NCBI GenBank assembly: GCA_037447655.1
Contig: JBBHKE010001627.1
Coordinates: forward strand, 186,829 to 250,828
DNA: 64,000 nucleotides
Source of the DNA: Zygnema cylindricum
Lineage: Eukaryota; Streptophyta; Zygnematophyceae; Zygnematales; Zygnemataceae
Direction: 5' to 3'
Part shown: one piece after another, positions 51,645 to 62,909 of the stretch
Layout of the letters: every line of letters starts with the position of its first letter
How positions within the stretch are numbered: position 1 is the first letter of the stretch
Notes under the pieces: generated by a model
What the model saw: only the letters and a program-made list of their open reading frames with translations
What the model was told of the DNA's origin: nothing
The model's database searches: none
Position numbers and translations under genes: made by a program

Positions 51645-52350
51645 GGGTGAACTTGCATTAGGGGAAAAATAGGGTTGTTTACTAGATGTTGTATGATTTC
51701 GTACAAATACGTACCTTTTATTTTTTTGTCAGACGAATCATGACAAAACATGTATACTGGATGGCTCCTATATTATAGGCGTAAGTATCGACCGTTGGAT
51801 TTTTCACTTTTTTAGATTCGCGAAGCAATCGCGCACATCCTCAAGTTTGAATAGACTCTCCTCGACGAGGAGAGTTTCTTCATACTAGTCGCGTACCATT
51901 AGTACACGTGAAAAGTGAAAAAAAACCCATCGCGAACAGGCAATGAGAATCGAACACGTCGTACATGCCATGTGCCTTCCGCCACGGTGTATGAAAGTCG
52001 ACCGAAATATCTTCGCACGCTCTTTATGACATCTGTTGACCTTAAAAGTTTGCGGCGCCTTTTTGACATTCTATTTCAAAATTTTGATTTTCAATTTCAA
52101 AATTAAAATCTGGTCGCAAAATTTTCGTACGAATCACAAACTACCCCTGCTCGTACAAATATTATTTACAAATTTTTAGCTTGAAGAATATTTCTAGATT
52201 TTAAGAATCTAAAAATTAGGCTATGTGGCGCCAATCATAATTGAGAAACGATGTCTAATGGCACAACATAATGGAAGGCCGTGCCAGTAAACATGAGAAA
52301 TAGACGTATCCGCATGTTTACTGAGACCGCCGTCTAATGGAGAACGGGCC
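51645..52350. mobile_element. Harbinger-like MITE H3 (706 bp), diverged
   Basis: Ends GGGTGAACTTGCATTAG and CTAATGGAGAACGGGCC with TAA on both sides. The interior matches H1 (TAGGCGTAAGTATCGACCGTTGG, CGCGAAGCAATCGCGCACATC), with a central CTCCTCGACGAGGAG. Confidence 0.75.
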
Positions 52351-53930
52351 TAAGTCCCAACTCCAACCAATAATTACTATACCTCAGAAGTAAAATATAG
52401 TATCGCGTACCGTAATCATACCGACAGTTTTTTGTACGGCTTACCACAAGGAGTATCGATATTCCCTCGATATGTTGCTTGGGCAATTATCGGCCGTAGT
52501 ATCGCTGATGCATTGATTTAGCGATATACAACTGGCTTTTTTCACTTTTTCCCCTCCCCCTCTCTCTCCCTTCTTTTTCTCCCTTGTCTTTAATAGGCGG
52601 GAGGGAGGGGGAAGGGGAAATGGGAGGGAAAGAGAAATGGAGAAAGGGAGGAAGGCAGGAGGGCTTTAAGGAGTTCTTCAGCTAGCGCGTGGTCTATTAT
52701 GTAGTTTTATTTTGGGCGCACTATTTTGTTGTTGTTCCTTTCGATCTCTTTGTTGGCTCTTTTTGTTTGTGTGTTGAAGCGTGTATTGGTATTAAGTGCG
52801 TGGTTCACACTTGGAAAAAGGGGAAAACGATGTCATAAATTTTGGGATCCGTACGCCAAATTTGATAAAATAACAAAAATAGCGGCGGTGACGGTTGGGA
52901 CAGTCGGTTTCGACCGTTTGGGATCGTAGCGACGGTCAAAAGATGCAGTTCTATGCGTCAAAACTCGACAGGTGCAAAAACGAAACGGCAACTGCCATCC
53001 GCCATCGGACATCATGTTCCGAATGCACTTTTTCATTTTTGAAGAATTACAAAAACGAAGCGCACGGACGTTAACCGTACAAGAATTCATTCCCTCGCAA
53101 ACTTATGAACAAACTAGAGGACCAATCAGATAAGAGAACAAGTAATGTAAAAAAAAAAAAAAAACACCGATGGAAAAAAAGGGTCACCTTTTTGCCACTC
53201 TCTACTGGTACTGCTCCGCTCTTCCTTTATTGCAAAGCAAATCTCTCTTTCCCTGTCTTTCTCTCTCTCTCCCTTTTTCTCTCTCTAAAAAATAATCACT
53301 CATATCAGGTTATACCTGGCGTTTTTGGATCCCAGTTTTACTTAGATGCTTATTTTACTTTCGATTTCTTAAATGAATTTTCCTTTTCCATACTATTTGT
53401 GGTCAGTAGTTAAGCTCCATTTTTTTCATTATTTCTGTGAGTCTTGTTGGTATCTGTCTATCTCGGTTCGCCGATAAAGCTTAGTAAAACTTACATAACA
53501 AATAGTATTACTGTGGTTTTCTTTTCCTTTGTTTTTTTCCTCTGTCTTTTCTTTTCTTTCTCCCTCTCCATCCTGTCTTTTTCCTCTCCCTTTTTCTTTC
53601 CTTCTCCATTTTTCCTCTCTCTCTCCATTCTCTCTCGGAAAAGAAGACGTGCTCTCTTTGGAGGCCTCTACCCTATGAAAGGATTTTGTGGAGAGGGAGG
53701 GAAGAGATGCGGTTTTTGTTTCACCAATAAGATGTGGTAAGAAGAGAAAAGAAAAATGACACACAAAAAAATGAAAGAGTTTCATACCGTTTCAGTGTGG
53801 CTTTGCTGGCAAAATGTTAACTAAGTTATGTTGTGGGTTATTTGTTTTAGGTTTGAGATAAGGGGACTCACCAAATTAGGTGTGGTAAAAAACCCTTTAG
53901 TATTGCAACTCTTTAGTAATGTTTAGTATT
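52351..53930. other. Intergenic region with pyrimidine/purine inverted tract
   Basis: No gene recognised. At 52550-52660 a CCCCTCCCCCTCTCTCTCCC tract is followed by a GGGAGGGAGGGGGAAGGGG tract, an imperfect hairpin. CT-rich stretches recur at 53220-53290 and 53520-53640. GCGTGGTTCACACTTGG.AAAAAGGGG at 52798 is an inverted match to 14490-14528. Confidence 0.4.
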
Positions 53931-53934
53931 GCAC

Positions 53935-54150
53935 GAACTAATAATGTGCTAATACTAATTATAAAGACAAATAACTATACCGATATTAATTATACAGACT
54001 AATACCTATGTCAGCACGAGTTATACAGACTAATAACTGTACTAATATTGATTAAAGAGTTTAATTATTGTAGCAATACTGATTATACATACTAATAACT
54101 GTACTAACACTACTTATACATACTAAAAACTGTACCGATAGTATTACTAA
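53935..54150. repeat. Minisatellite with about 31-bp unit
   Basis: Roughly seven imperfect units of the type ACTAATAACTGTACTAAYAC TNNTTATACAT. It may lie within or beside the 3' LTR of element H. Confidence 0.8.
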
Positions 54151-54189
54151 TTCTGAAGAAGTGGCCATAGGATAGACCAATTACAAGAC

Positions 54190-54704
54190 AAGAAGCTAAG
54201 GAAAACAATTCTCTATATGAGAAAGCAAAGCTTAATTACTGAACAAGAAAAAATATAGATTAATTCCACGACAAAATAAGCGCTCGGTGCAAAAATAGCA
54301 GTAGGGAAAAATTGGAGAGAATCATTCACTTGATGATTGATTTTCAATGTCCAGCATGAAGTACATTTTATATGAGTAGGTGACGTAGGTACTACGCTAC
54401 TTGTTTATCACGTAAAGGAACAAATTCCTAACTTGTGAAGTACGTAAACGAAATCAACGGTCGTAATTCACTACGTGACATTTACTTTAAATCTGTGACA
54501 CTTTGTACTTGCCGTACAGTAGAATTAAACAATTACGTTTCGCTTAACTTGACGTCTACGCAAAGTATGCTTGACGTCTACACAAATTTTGACGTCTACT
54601 CAACCGTACATGAACCTAACAGGACTTCAATTGACTTCTCTCTCACGTCACTTTGACTAACTTAGACTTCTGGTCCTTAGCAGGAAATGGACACATAATT
54701 TTAA
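54190..54704 (-). repeat. Probable 3' LTR of element H, left limit uncertain
   Basis: Sequence downstream (minus strand) of the polypurine tract at 54705-54716. The expected TG start is not visible (it reads TTAAAATTATGTG), so the exact boundary is unclear and no second copy is in the window for comparison. Confidence 0.4.
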
Positions 54705-54749
54705 CTCCCCCTCTCTGGGTCATTTTCTGCATACTATCAATTGTTCTCA

Positions 54750-55840
54750 CTAAAGAGGACCAACTCTTGTGAGCTGATTACAAACAACAATTTTATCTCG
54801 AGGACCTCCCTTAGTCAAGTGATCTGCTGCTTGTTGAGCTGAAGTAACAAAATCAAACTTAAAAATTTTCTTTTCAATTTGTTCTCTCCAAGTGACAGGT
54901 CTTCTTAAACACAAAAATCTAGCCATTAGTGCTCCTCCTTGTGTCGAGGTCGCCGTCTGCATGACATCTCTCAAAGGCCTCTTCTCGAATTTTGGTGTCA
55001 AGTTTGATTTTCCAACACCTAGGACATTGTTTTAGACCGTATATAGATTTGTGTAGTTTACACACCATATGTTCTTTTCCTGGTTTTATCATGCCCTCTG
55101 GTTGTTCCATGTAGAATTCTTCCTCTAAATCCCCATTAAAGAATCTTCTATTGATATATAATTGATGCATCTACATACCCTCTGTTGCCCCTAAGGCTAT
55201 TAAACTTCACTACTGGTGAGAAAGTCTCAGTGTAATCAACCCCATTTTCTTGTGAATACCCTTTAGCTACCAACCTCGCTTTAAATCTTTCCACTGATCC
55301 ATCTGATTTCCTCTTAATCTTAAAGACCCATTTACACCCCACAATGTTTTTCTCTTCTGGGCGTTCTACTAAGGTCCAAGTTTTGTTTTTGATCAGTGAT
55401 TCATATTCTACTTCTATTGCTTCCTTCCAATTTTGAGAATTAGAACTCTCCAAAGCTTCATGAAAGGTTTGCGGTTTCTCCTCTGCCGCCATAAAGGAAT
55501 AAGCTAAACCAACATCTTCTGTTTCTTCAGTGAGCCGTTTTCGTTTAGCACGTATCCGATTAGAAACTCTTTGAGTTACCTTCAATCTTGATTGTTGAAT
55601 CGGATTCGTAGAGGTTGCAATTTGCGAAGGTTGTGGTGCCGGTAACTTTTGCACTGGTAAACGGCGAAAGGATGATGTTCCACTAAGGATGACGGAAGTT
55701 TGAGCTATAATGGAAATCGGCGTCAATGACAAAGGCTCCACTTCATCTTCTCTGCTTGGAGTACATGGTGTTTGTGGAGACCCATTTTTTAATCCTTCTT
55801 GATTGTTAAAGGGATCATTGACAGTCACTGGTCATTCAGA
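54750..55840 (-). pseudogene. copia RT and RNase H remnant (element H)
   Basis: The integrase-RT linker and RT start (55148-55828) include 'TFHEALESSNSQNWKEAIEVEYESLIKNKTW', 'VGCKWVFKIKRKSDGSVERFKARLVAKGYSQ' and 'VDYTETFSPVVKF'. RT continues in another frame with 'NGDLEEEFYMEQPEGMIKPGKEHMVCKLHKSIYGLKQCPRCW' (54990-55150), then jumps to the RNase H end, 'DFVTSAQQAADHLTKGGPRDK' (54790-54870). The YVDD core and most of RNase H are deleted. Confidence 0.85.
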
Positions 55841-56780
55841 CTAAGGGTCAAAACTACTTGTCATATCTGAACTACTTTCCTTCCCTTCATCTACAGTCAC
55901 ATCTTGACTAACATGAACTTTCCATGTAACTGGGTTATAAATTTTGTAAGCTTTTCTATTTAGGTCAAAACCTACAAAGAAACCAGTCCAACTCTTTTTG
56001 TCAAATTTCTTTCCACTTTGTGTTAGGATGTGAACAAAGGTTTTGCTTTCAAAAACTCTAAAGTGTTTAACATTTGGTTTAAAGCTTGACCAAGCGTCTT
56101 CAAATGTAATATCTTTCAGAGAAGTACTAAGAGAACGACTTTTCAGATAAACTGCAGTAAGAATAGCTTCAACCCATAGGTTTTGATTCAATTTTGCACT
56201 ATGTACTAAACAACGTGCAATTTAAACCAAAGTTCAATTAAGTCTTAGTCATACTCCGTTTTGCTGCGGACTATAAGCTACTGAAAATTCTTGATGTATC
56301 CCTCAAGTTTTGCAATTTTCCTTAAAACCATTTGAGGTATATTCCCCCCTATTATCCGATCTTAAAATTTGGATCCGCTCTTCTGCCTCATTTTTTACCA
56401 TAGTTTTAAACTCTCTCAATTTCTCAATGGCTTCACTATTGGATTTCATAAAATACACCCATACTTTTTTAGTGCACTCATGTGTAAACATGATGTAAAA
56501 TCTATAATCTCTAAGACTTAAGGGGTGAGGACCGCTGAAGTCAGAATGAATAAGCTCCAGCTTCCTTCAATTTTTTAGTTCTTCATCTTTATGAAAAGGA
56601 AGCCTTCTTTGCTTACCTTGAGCGCATCTTTCACACACCTTAAGGTTGTCTTTAGCGTTGACGTCCTCAAGTCCTCTAACCATCTTCTTTTCAATGAGTC
56701 GTTTGAGATTGTGCTCTCCAAGATGACCAAATCGTTGTTGTCATAGCTCCAAAGTTTCTGCTTTTTTGCTCAAATTCATT
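55841..56780 (-). pseudogene. copia integrase (element H)
   Basis: The C-terminal half (55841-56191) reads 'NLWVEAILTAVYLKSRS', 'AWSSFKPNVKHFRVFES', 'KSWTGFFVGFDLNRKAYKIYNP'. The catalytic region (56303-56491) reads 'HECTKKVWVYFMKSNSEAI' and 'IQILRSDNRGEYTSNGF', keeping the second catalytic Asp context. Stops separate the pieces. Confidence 0.85.
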
Positions 56781-57480
56781 TATGCATCTTCATCATCCAA
56801 ACGTAAAGCAAAAAAATTCCCTTTCCGATATCCAAGAGCAACTAGCTTTCCCTCACTTCTGATTTGACACCATTCACTTTTCTTTTTCTCAAATTTGACT
56901 TTTAGCCCACTCTTCACAGCATGTGTAACATTGAAAAGGTTATGCTTTAAACTTGTTAAGTATAAAACATCTTTTAAATGCTCGTCATGACAACTAGTAT
57001 CATAATATAACTTTAACTTAACCTCGCCTATTAAACTGGTCTCTAGAATGTTATCATCTGCCAGTACAATTCTTCGAGGATTTTGTAATGCTGTGAGAGA
57101 AGAAAAGATGGACTTGTCATTACACATATGATGAGATGCTCCTGAATTTATAATCCATTTACTTTTCTGAGCATTTGACTGTGTGAGAAAAAATTTAGTC
57201 TCATCCTGAATGGTCATAGCAAATGATGGTTTGTTCTGTCTGTTTTTGTCTTTATTACGGCAAACTGAAGACTTATGACTTGGTTTTCCACAACTGTAAC
57301 AAACAATTTTTTTCTTAAAGTTTTCATTCTCTTCTTTTTTTATCTAAAGTCAGCAGTCTGATGATCGGTTTTTCCACATAAAGCATAAGCACTTACATGC
57401 TCAGTGCGTTTTACAGACTGCTTGACTTTGGCATAAGGAACTGGATCTGACTCTTTTTCCTCCTTTCTTTTAATTTCCAC
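56781..57480 (-). pseudogene. copia protease with zinc knuckle (element H)
   Basis: The zinc knuckle 'CYSCGKPSHKSSVC' (about 57260-57300) is intact. Protease (56780-57217): 'WIINSGASHHMCNDKSIFSS', where the usual catalytic Asp of D-S-G is Asn, so it is inactive as written. 'DVLYLTSLKHNLFNVTHAVKSG' follows. Confidence 0.85.
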
Positions 57481-58034
57481 TTATTCCTGAATAAAATGTT
57501 GACATACTGCATTAAAGTCTATAGTAGGTTGACTTTTCAAAGCCGTCATCATCATAGCATATTGTGATGGTAATGCCCTAAATAGTGTAAGGATCAAATT
57601 ATCATCATTTAGTTTTGTGTTGACTGCGGCTAACTGTAATTTAAGCTCTCTCAATCTATTTATATGAGTTTCCATTGTCTCTCCACTCTCTATACTAAAA
57701 TCCAACAATTTGTTTTTTAATTGCATTATGTTGGACGGATTAGTACTCTCATGTACTGTCCTTAATTTATCCCACATGGCCTTAGGTTTTTCTAACTCAA
57801 CTATGTGTAAAAGTTGACTGTCTTCCAATGCTAGAAAAATTAACGTCGTTCCTCTACCTCCCTTTTATCACATTCTACTACTATTAAAGCTTCAGTAGGT
57901 TTCAATTCAGTGCCAGCTACAATACCCCAATAATTCTTATATTTTAGAATACAGTCATTTTAGCTATTCAAAGTAAATAATTACTACCATTAAATTTATG
58001 GATATCTGTGATTTTACCTAATGCTCAAATACCA
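57481..58034 (-). pseudogene. copia gag (element H)
   Basis: 57481-57828 is an open gag segment: 'KPKAMWDKLRTVHESTNPSNIMQLKNKLLDFSI', 'ETMETHINRLRELKLQL', 'LFRALPSQYAMMMTAL' (UBN2/gag family). The N-terminal part (57840-58010) is frameshifted, with 'DIHKFNGSNYYTL' and 'NYWGIVAGTELKPTEA' visible. Confidence 0.85.
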
Positions 58035-58038
58035 TGTT

Positions 58039-59100
58039 TGCAACTCTAAGACCTCCATAAGACCTAAGAGTAGGCAGCTCACACGAAGCCTCTAGGATAA
58101 CCTTGTCCCCTCTCTCTTTCAGCACGAATAACTACCACCTTGGCAAAAAAAAACTCTGACCACCTTCACCTCTGTGAAGGCAAGTCTCCCTTGAGTCGAT
58201 AGCAAAAAGAATCTCTTAATTTGCTCCCCTAAGCAGTAAGTTATGGAGGGTCAAAGTTGACCTTTTGTACATAAGCTCTCTGAAAGAGAGGGTCCTATCT
58301 ACCAAATTTTTCTAAGTCCTCTCTCTCTCTAAAACTCTATCTACTGACGTACGACACTAATCATATTATAGTACCGTACAAAAAGGTACAGCTGACGGTG
58401 TACTTTACGGTGTACTTTATGTAGGGATATTATACGACATGACCAAAATGTCGACACGTGTCTTTTATGGATTCGCTTTTGTAATCCTTGGAGATGCCGA
58501 AATCAAATGTCGTGGTGCCACGTATCATCCGATGTGGCGGCGACCATAAACCGCCGAAATATTTTTTTGCGATCTCGGCATTCTTTCCAGCCGTCCGATT
58601 GATGCCAAATTCAATCATAGCCGTCATAAGTATTTGCGATGTATTTGTTTCGCTGTAGAAACAAATGCGCGATACTTATTTATTCTCCGTACTCGTAATC
58701 CACACTGACTCTATGTATCTTGTATATAGTTTTTCGTTAAATGAATTAGCCTATATGTTAATGTTTATATATCTATTAAACCCTATATCGTTAACCACTA
58801 ATCATAGGCTAAATGGATGAGGCTACCGGCTACCGGCGGCATTTCCTATCCGTAGGTACCAAGATCAAATCTTGTAGGTTTTAGCTTTCCTTTTAGTAAA
58901 TTGACTACTTTACTACCCCGTAAATCTATGGATAGCATAGGCAGCCATGGCACTATGGCACTAACTTCCTCTCCAATCTTCTCAGTGACTGCAACAAGTG
59001 TGGGAGTTGGAGAGAGATGTTAGAGACAAACTGCCTCGGCTTTTTTTTCTGCAATTTATTTTAGACATAGAAAATACTAAAAGAACCATCAATTTCTACA
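58039..59100 (-). repeat. 3' LTR of copia element F
   Basis: From TGTAGAAATT (59100) to GAGTTGCA (58039) on the minus strand, preceded by TTAAGGGGAG. Contains the hairpin block (58137-58262), a tRNA-like block (58800-58890, plus strand) and an orphan gag start ATGGAGGTC near 58057. Confidence 0.88.
58137..58262 (-). other. Five-hairpin block of the copia LTR (copy in F)
   Basis: Minus-strand stems GGTCA/TGACC (58249-58262), TGCT/AGCA, GACTC/GAG.C (damaged), CCTTCAC/GTGAAGG and TGCCA/TGGTA. Same order as in the other copies. Confidence 0.55.
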
Positions 59101-60560
59101 CTCCCCTTAATTTTTAGTCACTCTTTTATTTCCGACCACACTTCTCCCTGCACAAAATTAGCTTAGGGGAAGGCACAGGTTTGGTCATCGTATCTGCTAC
59201 CATCTCGCTATCTGGTCGGTACTCTAAACTGATTATTTTGTTTTCTACTTTCTCTTTAACAAAGCTGAGTCTAATGTCCATGTGTTTCGCTTTAAAATGA
59301 TGTTTAGGATTGGTAGAAATAGCGATCGTTGCTTAATTATCACAAAAAAAGTTATACACACCACTCATAGGGTGATCTAGCTCACCAAGCAAAGACTTAA
59401 CCCACATCAATTCTTTTACAGCAGATCAAGAGGCCATATACTTAGCCTCCAATGTGGACTGAGCAATAACCTATTGCTGTTTGCTACTTTAACAGCAAGC
59501 CCCATCACCCACATATAATACATATCCAGAAGTACATCTCCTCATCGGAGCATCACCATAACTGACATCACTCGAAGTTGTGATGTCAGTATTCTCCCCA
59601 CCTAAATGCAACTATAGATCTATAATTCCTATCAAATATCTAAGGACTCTCTTAGTTGCCTCTCAATCCTTTTTAGTGGGAGCATTAAGACTTCTACTCG
59701 GCACTCCTACAGGTGTAGCTAAATTTGGCCGGGTACAATTTATAAAATAGATTAGACTTCCCACTACTTGCATGTAACGAATAGTTTGCATGAACTTCTG
59801 TTCTTCATAACTTAATTCCTCGTCTAAGACTATGACTCCTTCCTCTCTCCCCTCACTTTATTTCTTTAACTCCATCGGAATTGTACAACTATTAGCTTTA
59901 TCCATCTGAAATTTTTCCAACATGTTCCTTATTGCTTCTTTTTGAGTGAATCTTATAATCTTTCTTTCTTGGTCTCTTTCTACTTGAATTCCAAAAATAT
60001 ATTTTGCTTCCCTCATATCCTTCATTTCAAATCTCCCATTAAGATCGGTTTCGGTTTATTTATTTTTTCCATTGATTTACTTAAAACAAGCAAATCATCA
60101 ACATTAATTGCAATAAATATAACACCTTTTTCATCTTCAAAAACATAGATTGAGTGATTTGAGCTGATATGGATATATCCCAGATCGGTATGAAACTCAT
60201 CAATCTTCTTATTCCATTGTCAAGGGGCGTGTTTCAAACCATAAAGAGATTTAATTAGCCGGCATACCTTACTCTCCTCTCTTTCCTCCACAAATCTTCC
60301 GGGTTGTCGCATGAAGATCTCCTCTTCCAATTCTCCATGTAAAAAGGCTGTCTTGATGTCCATGAAGTGCACCTCCATGTCTTCCGCTGCTGCCAGATTG
60401 ATAAGTATGCGGACAAGGGAAAATCTGACTACCGAGGCAAAGGTTTCCTTGTAGTCGATTCCTTCTTTCTGTGTAAATCCTTTTGCCACTAATCGGGCTT
60501 TGTAACGCTCAATGGTGTTATCCCACTTTAGTTTTAATTTGAAAAATCACTTACAACCGA
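59101..60560 (-). pseudogene. copia RT and RNase H (element F)
   Basis: RT N-terminal half is open at 60220-60489: 'AKGFTQKEGIDYKETFASVVRFSLVR', 'MEVHFMDIKTAFLHGELEEEIFMRQP' and 'CRLIKSLYGLKHAP'. The Y-x-DD region near 60080-60110 and RNase H (59100-59700; NQAAIAI-like, 'STLEAKYMAS'-like and 'SDVSYGDAPMRR'-like stretches) are readable but broken by stops. Confidence 0.85.
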
Positions 60561-61860
60561 TTCGTTTTCGGTAAGGTGGGCAATCCACTAGCTCTTAAGT
60601 ATCGGCTGTTATAATTGAGGCTATCTCCTCATTGATGGCTGTCTTACACTAGTTCCTTTCAGGACAAATCATCCCCTCTCTATAAGTTTAAGGTTCATCT
60701 TGATGAGATAGTTTTGTTACCTTGTTATTAACTTGTTTTTCTTGCAATCTTTTGCTACTTCTCCTTCCCCCTTCAAAATCTGTGGCCGGAATAGATGGTT
60801 CTCGTGGGTTCTTTCGAACAATCTCGGCTTCTCCCCTATCACTTGATTCCGAATCAATTTCCACCACGTCTTCCGCTTCGGGTAGAGTTCTAACTAGAGT
60901 TTCCGCAACCAAGTCCATTTCGGTCTTATTTGTACTTGCAAGAATGTCATCTTCTCTAAAACTTGGATAGTTAGGAAGCTCAAAGAAATCTGAAATTTTT
61001 GACTCAAATCTGATTTTTACTGACTTTGTATACTTGAAGGGATCCACAGAATTTCCTTCATCCATAACTACTAGATGGTTTACTAAGATTATATCTTCCC
61101 TTTTAAGATCGTAAACTCTATATCGTTTAACATCCTCATGAATCCTAATAAGTATCCCGGTTTTCCTTTAGGATCTAGCTTTGAATTCAACCGATCTGTA
61201 TCTAAACTCAATACTTCACTGCCGAAAACCTTTAAGTGAGATATGTCTAGTTTTCGGCTGGTCCATCTCTCATAAAATGATTGATCTTTTATAGTTGAAG
61301 TTATAACTCTTTTTTTGAGGTAATTAGCACAGTTCATTGCTTCTGCCCAAAACCTTTTTCCCATCTTCTTATCCAACAACATACTTCTAGCACTATCACT
61401 TAGTGTCCTATTTAATCGTTCAGGTACCCCATTCTGTTCCGGGTTTTCTGGAAATGTCTTTTGGTGTTGAACTCCATCTTCCCTTAGAAAATCATTAAAC
61501 TGGTTAGAAGTATACTTTTCACCATTGTCACTTCTTACTCTCTTGATTGGAGTTTCATGGAGTTTTTCGCTTCATGCTTTATATTGTCTAAAACAATCTT
61601 GAGCATGTGACTTGTTTTTCAAAAAATACACCCTAGAATAACGAGACCAATCATTAGTAATAGTCATCATAAATATCTTACCCCCTTGGTGAGGGCACTT
61701 TGGCCAGTCCCTAAATATCTCTGTGTATTAAATCTATGATTTTTTCTCCCTTATAGGTGGTTATTTTGGGAAAGGGTAATCTGTGTGCTTTACCTTGAGC
61801 ACATCCACTACAATCACTTAGATTCTCACTCTCATTGAGCTGAATCCCTTCCACCACTCC
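60561..61860 (-). pseudogene. copia integrase and linker (element F)
   Basis: The linker to RT (60688-61065) is acidic and ends 'FEGGRRSSKRLQEKQVNNKVTKLSH', matching element C at about 270-350. Integrase (61089-61382) has 'KRFWAEAMNCANYLKKRVITS', 'SFYERWTSRKLDISHLKVFGSE', 'KPGYLLGFM'. Degraded core sequence runs to 'SGCAQGKAHRLPFPK' (61750-61810). Element G interrupts it at 61860. Confidence 0.85.
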
Positions 61861-62909
61861 TGTAGAAATTAATGGTTTTTTAAGTATTTTCTAGGTCTGA
61901 ATAGAAATAAAGAAGCCAAGGTAGTCTACCTCTATCTTCTCTCTCCAACTCTCAAACTTGTCGCAGTCACTGAGAAATTGGAGAAGAAGCTAGAGCCATG
62001 GCTACTTAGGCTATCCTGAGATTTACGGGAAATTTATATTAGTCATGGGATTAATTACTAAAAGGTATGTGCCGGCAACAAGATTTGATTCTGGTACCTG
62101 CCGGCCGTCAAAGAGTAGGTAGCCGGTAGCCTTAGCCGTTAAGTCTAGAAGTAGTGTTACATAGTATATAGTACGATAATGATTTAAACATGTACACGTA
62201 GGATAAATCATTTAACTATAACTCTTAACGGGATACATAGATATCGTAGTGTAAAAGTACAAATTGCGGTACGGATAAGAAATCAATACCGCGCATTGAT
62301 TTCGTAAGCGAAACAAATACTGCGCATGTATTTATTACGGCTACGATCAAATGCGAGTTTAATAGGACGGCCGGAATTAGCGCCGAGATCGCGCTAGAAG
62401 AATTTGGCGGTTTGTGGGCATCGCCACATCAGATGACACGTGGCGATGTTACATTGGAGCGCGGCATCTCCGAGGATTAAAGGAGCGAATCCAGATATTC
62501 CACGTGTGGACATTTAGGCCATGTCGTACTATGTCCGTACATAAAGTACACCAGCAGCTGTACTTTTGCGTACGTAACTGTATTCAGATTGGTTCTGTAC
62601 ATCAGTGGATTGAGTCTGTGAGAGAGATAGGACTTAGAAAAATTAGAAGATAGGACCCTATCTCCCAAAGAGCTTCTGTACAAAAGGTCAACTTTGACCC
62701 TCCATAACTTACTGCTCAAGGGAGCAAATTCAGAGATTCTTTTTGCTATCTACTCAAAGGAGTATTGCCTTCACAAGGGTGAAGGTGGTCATAGTATTTG
62801 TCTGCCAGGGTGGCAGTTATTTTTGCTTAAACACAAAGGGGTCAGGATTATCTTAGAGGCTTCTTGGAAGCTGTCCACTCTGAGGACTTATGGAGGTCTC
62901 AGAGTTTCA
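61861..62909 (+). repeat. 5' LTR of copia element G (1049 bp)
   Basis: TGTAGAAATTAATGG ... GTCTCAGAGTTTCA, followed by GGTTATGGGCCCACC. Carries GCCATGGCTACTTAGGC, a tRNA-like block (about 62075-62160, minus), the hairpin block (62686-62816) and the gag start at 62890. Confidence 0.9.
62686..62816 (+). other. Five-hairpin block of the copia LTR (copy in G)
   Basis: Stems GGTCA/TGACC (62686-62699), TGCTC/GAGCA (62713-62726), ACTC/GAGT (62752-62763), CCTTCAC/GTGAAGG (62768-62785) and CTGCCA/TGGCAG (62802-62816). The linker GATTCTTTTTGCTA between stems 2 and 3 is shared by all copies. Confidence 0.65.

Larger units (their letters stand above)
54190..58038 (-). mobile_element. Ty1/copia element H, different family, decayed
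   Basis: Minus-strand copia with gag, zinc knuckle, protease, integrase, part of RT and the RNase H tail. The primer site TGGTATTTGAGCAT (58021-58034) resembles the 3'-end type TGGTATCAGAGC, unlike families B and C. The polypurine tract AGAGAGGGGGAG is at 54705-54716. The left end is not resolved. The 5' LTR is displaced by element F, which inserted 4 bp upstream of the primer site. Confidence 0.8.
58039..61860 (-). mobile_element. Ty1/copia element F, interrupted by element G
   Basis: Minus-strand element of the TGTTGAAA family: 3' LTR 58039-59100, then RNase H, RT and integrase rightwards, cut at the pre-integrase region by element G (TSD candidate ACTCC at 61856-61860). Its gag and 5' LTR would lie beyond the window. 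It sits 4 bp upstream of the H primer site. Confidence 0.88.

Noticed and set aside
52726-52929. Hydrophobic N-terminal frame 'MLLFLSISLLALFVCVL'
   Set aside because: Looks like a signal peptide by composition only. It overlaps a repeat shared with 14.5 kb and has no promoter or family support.
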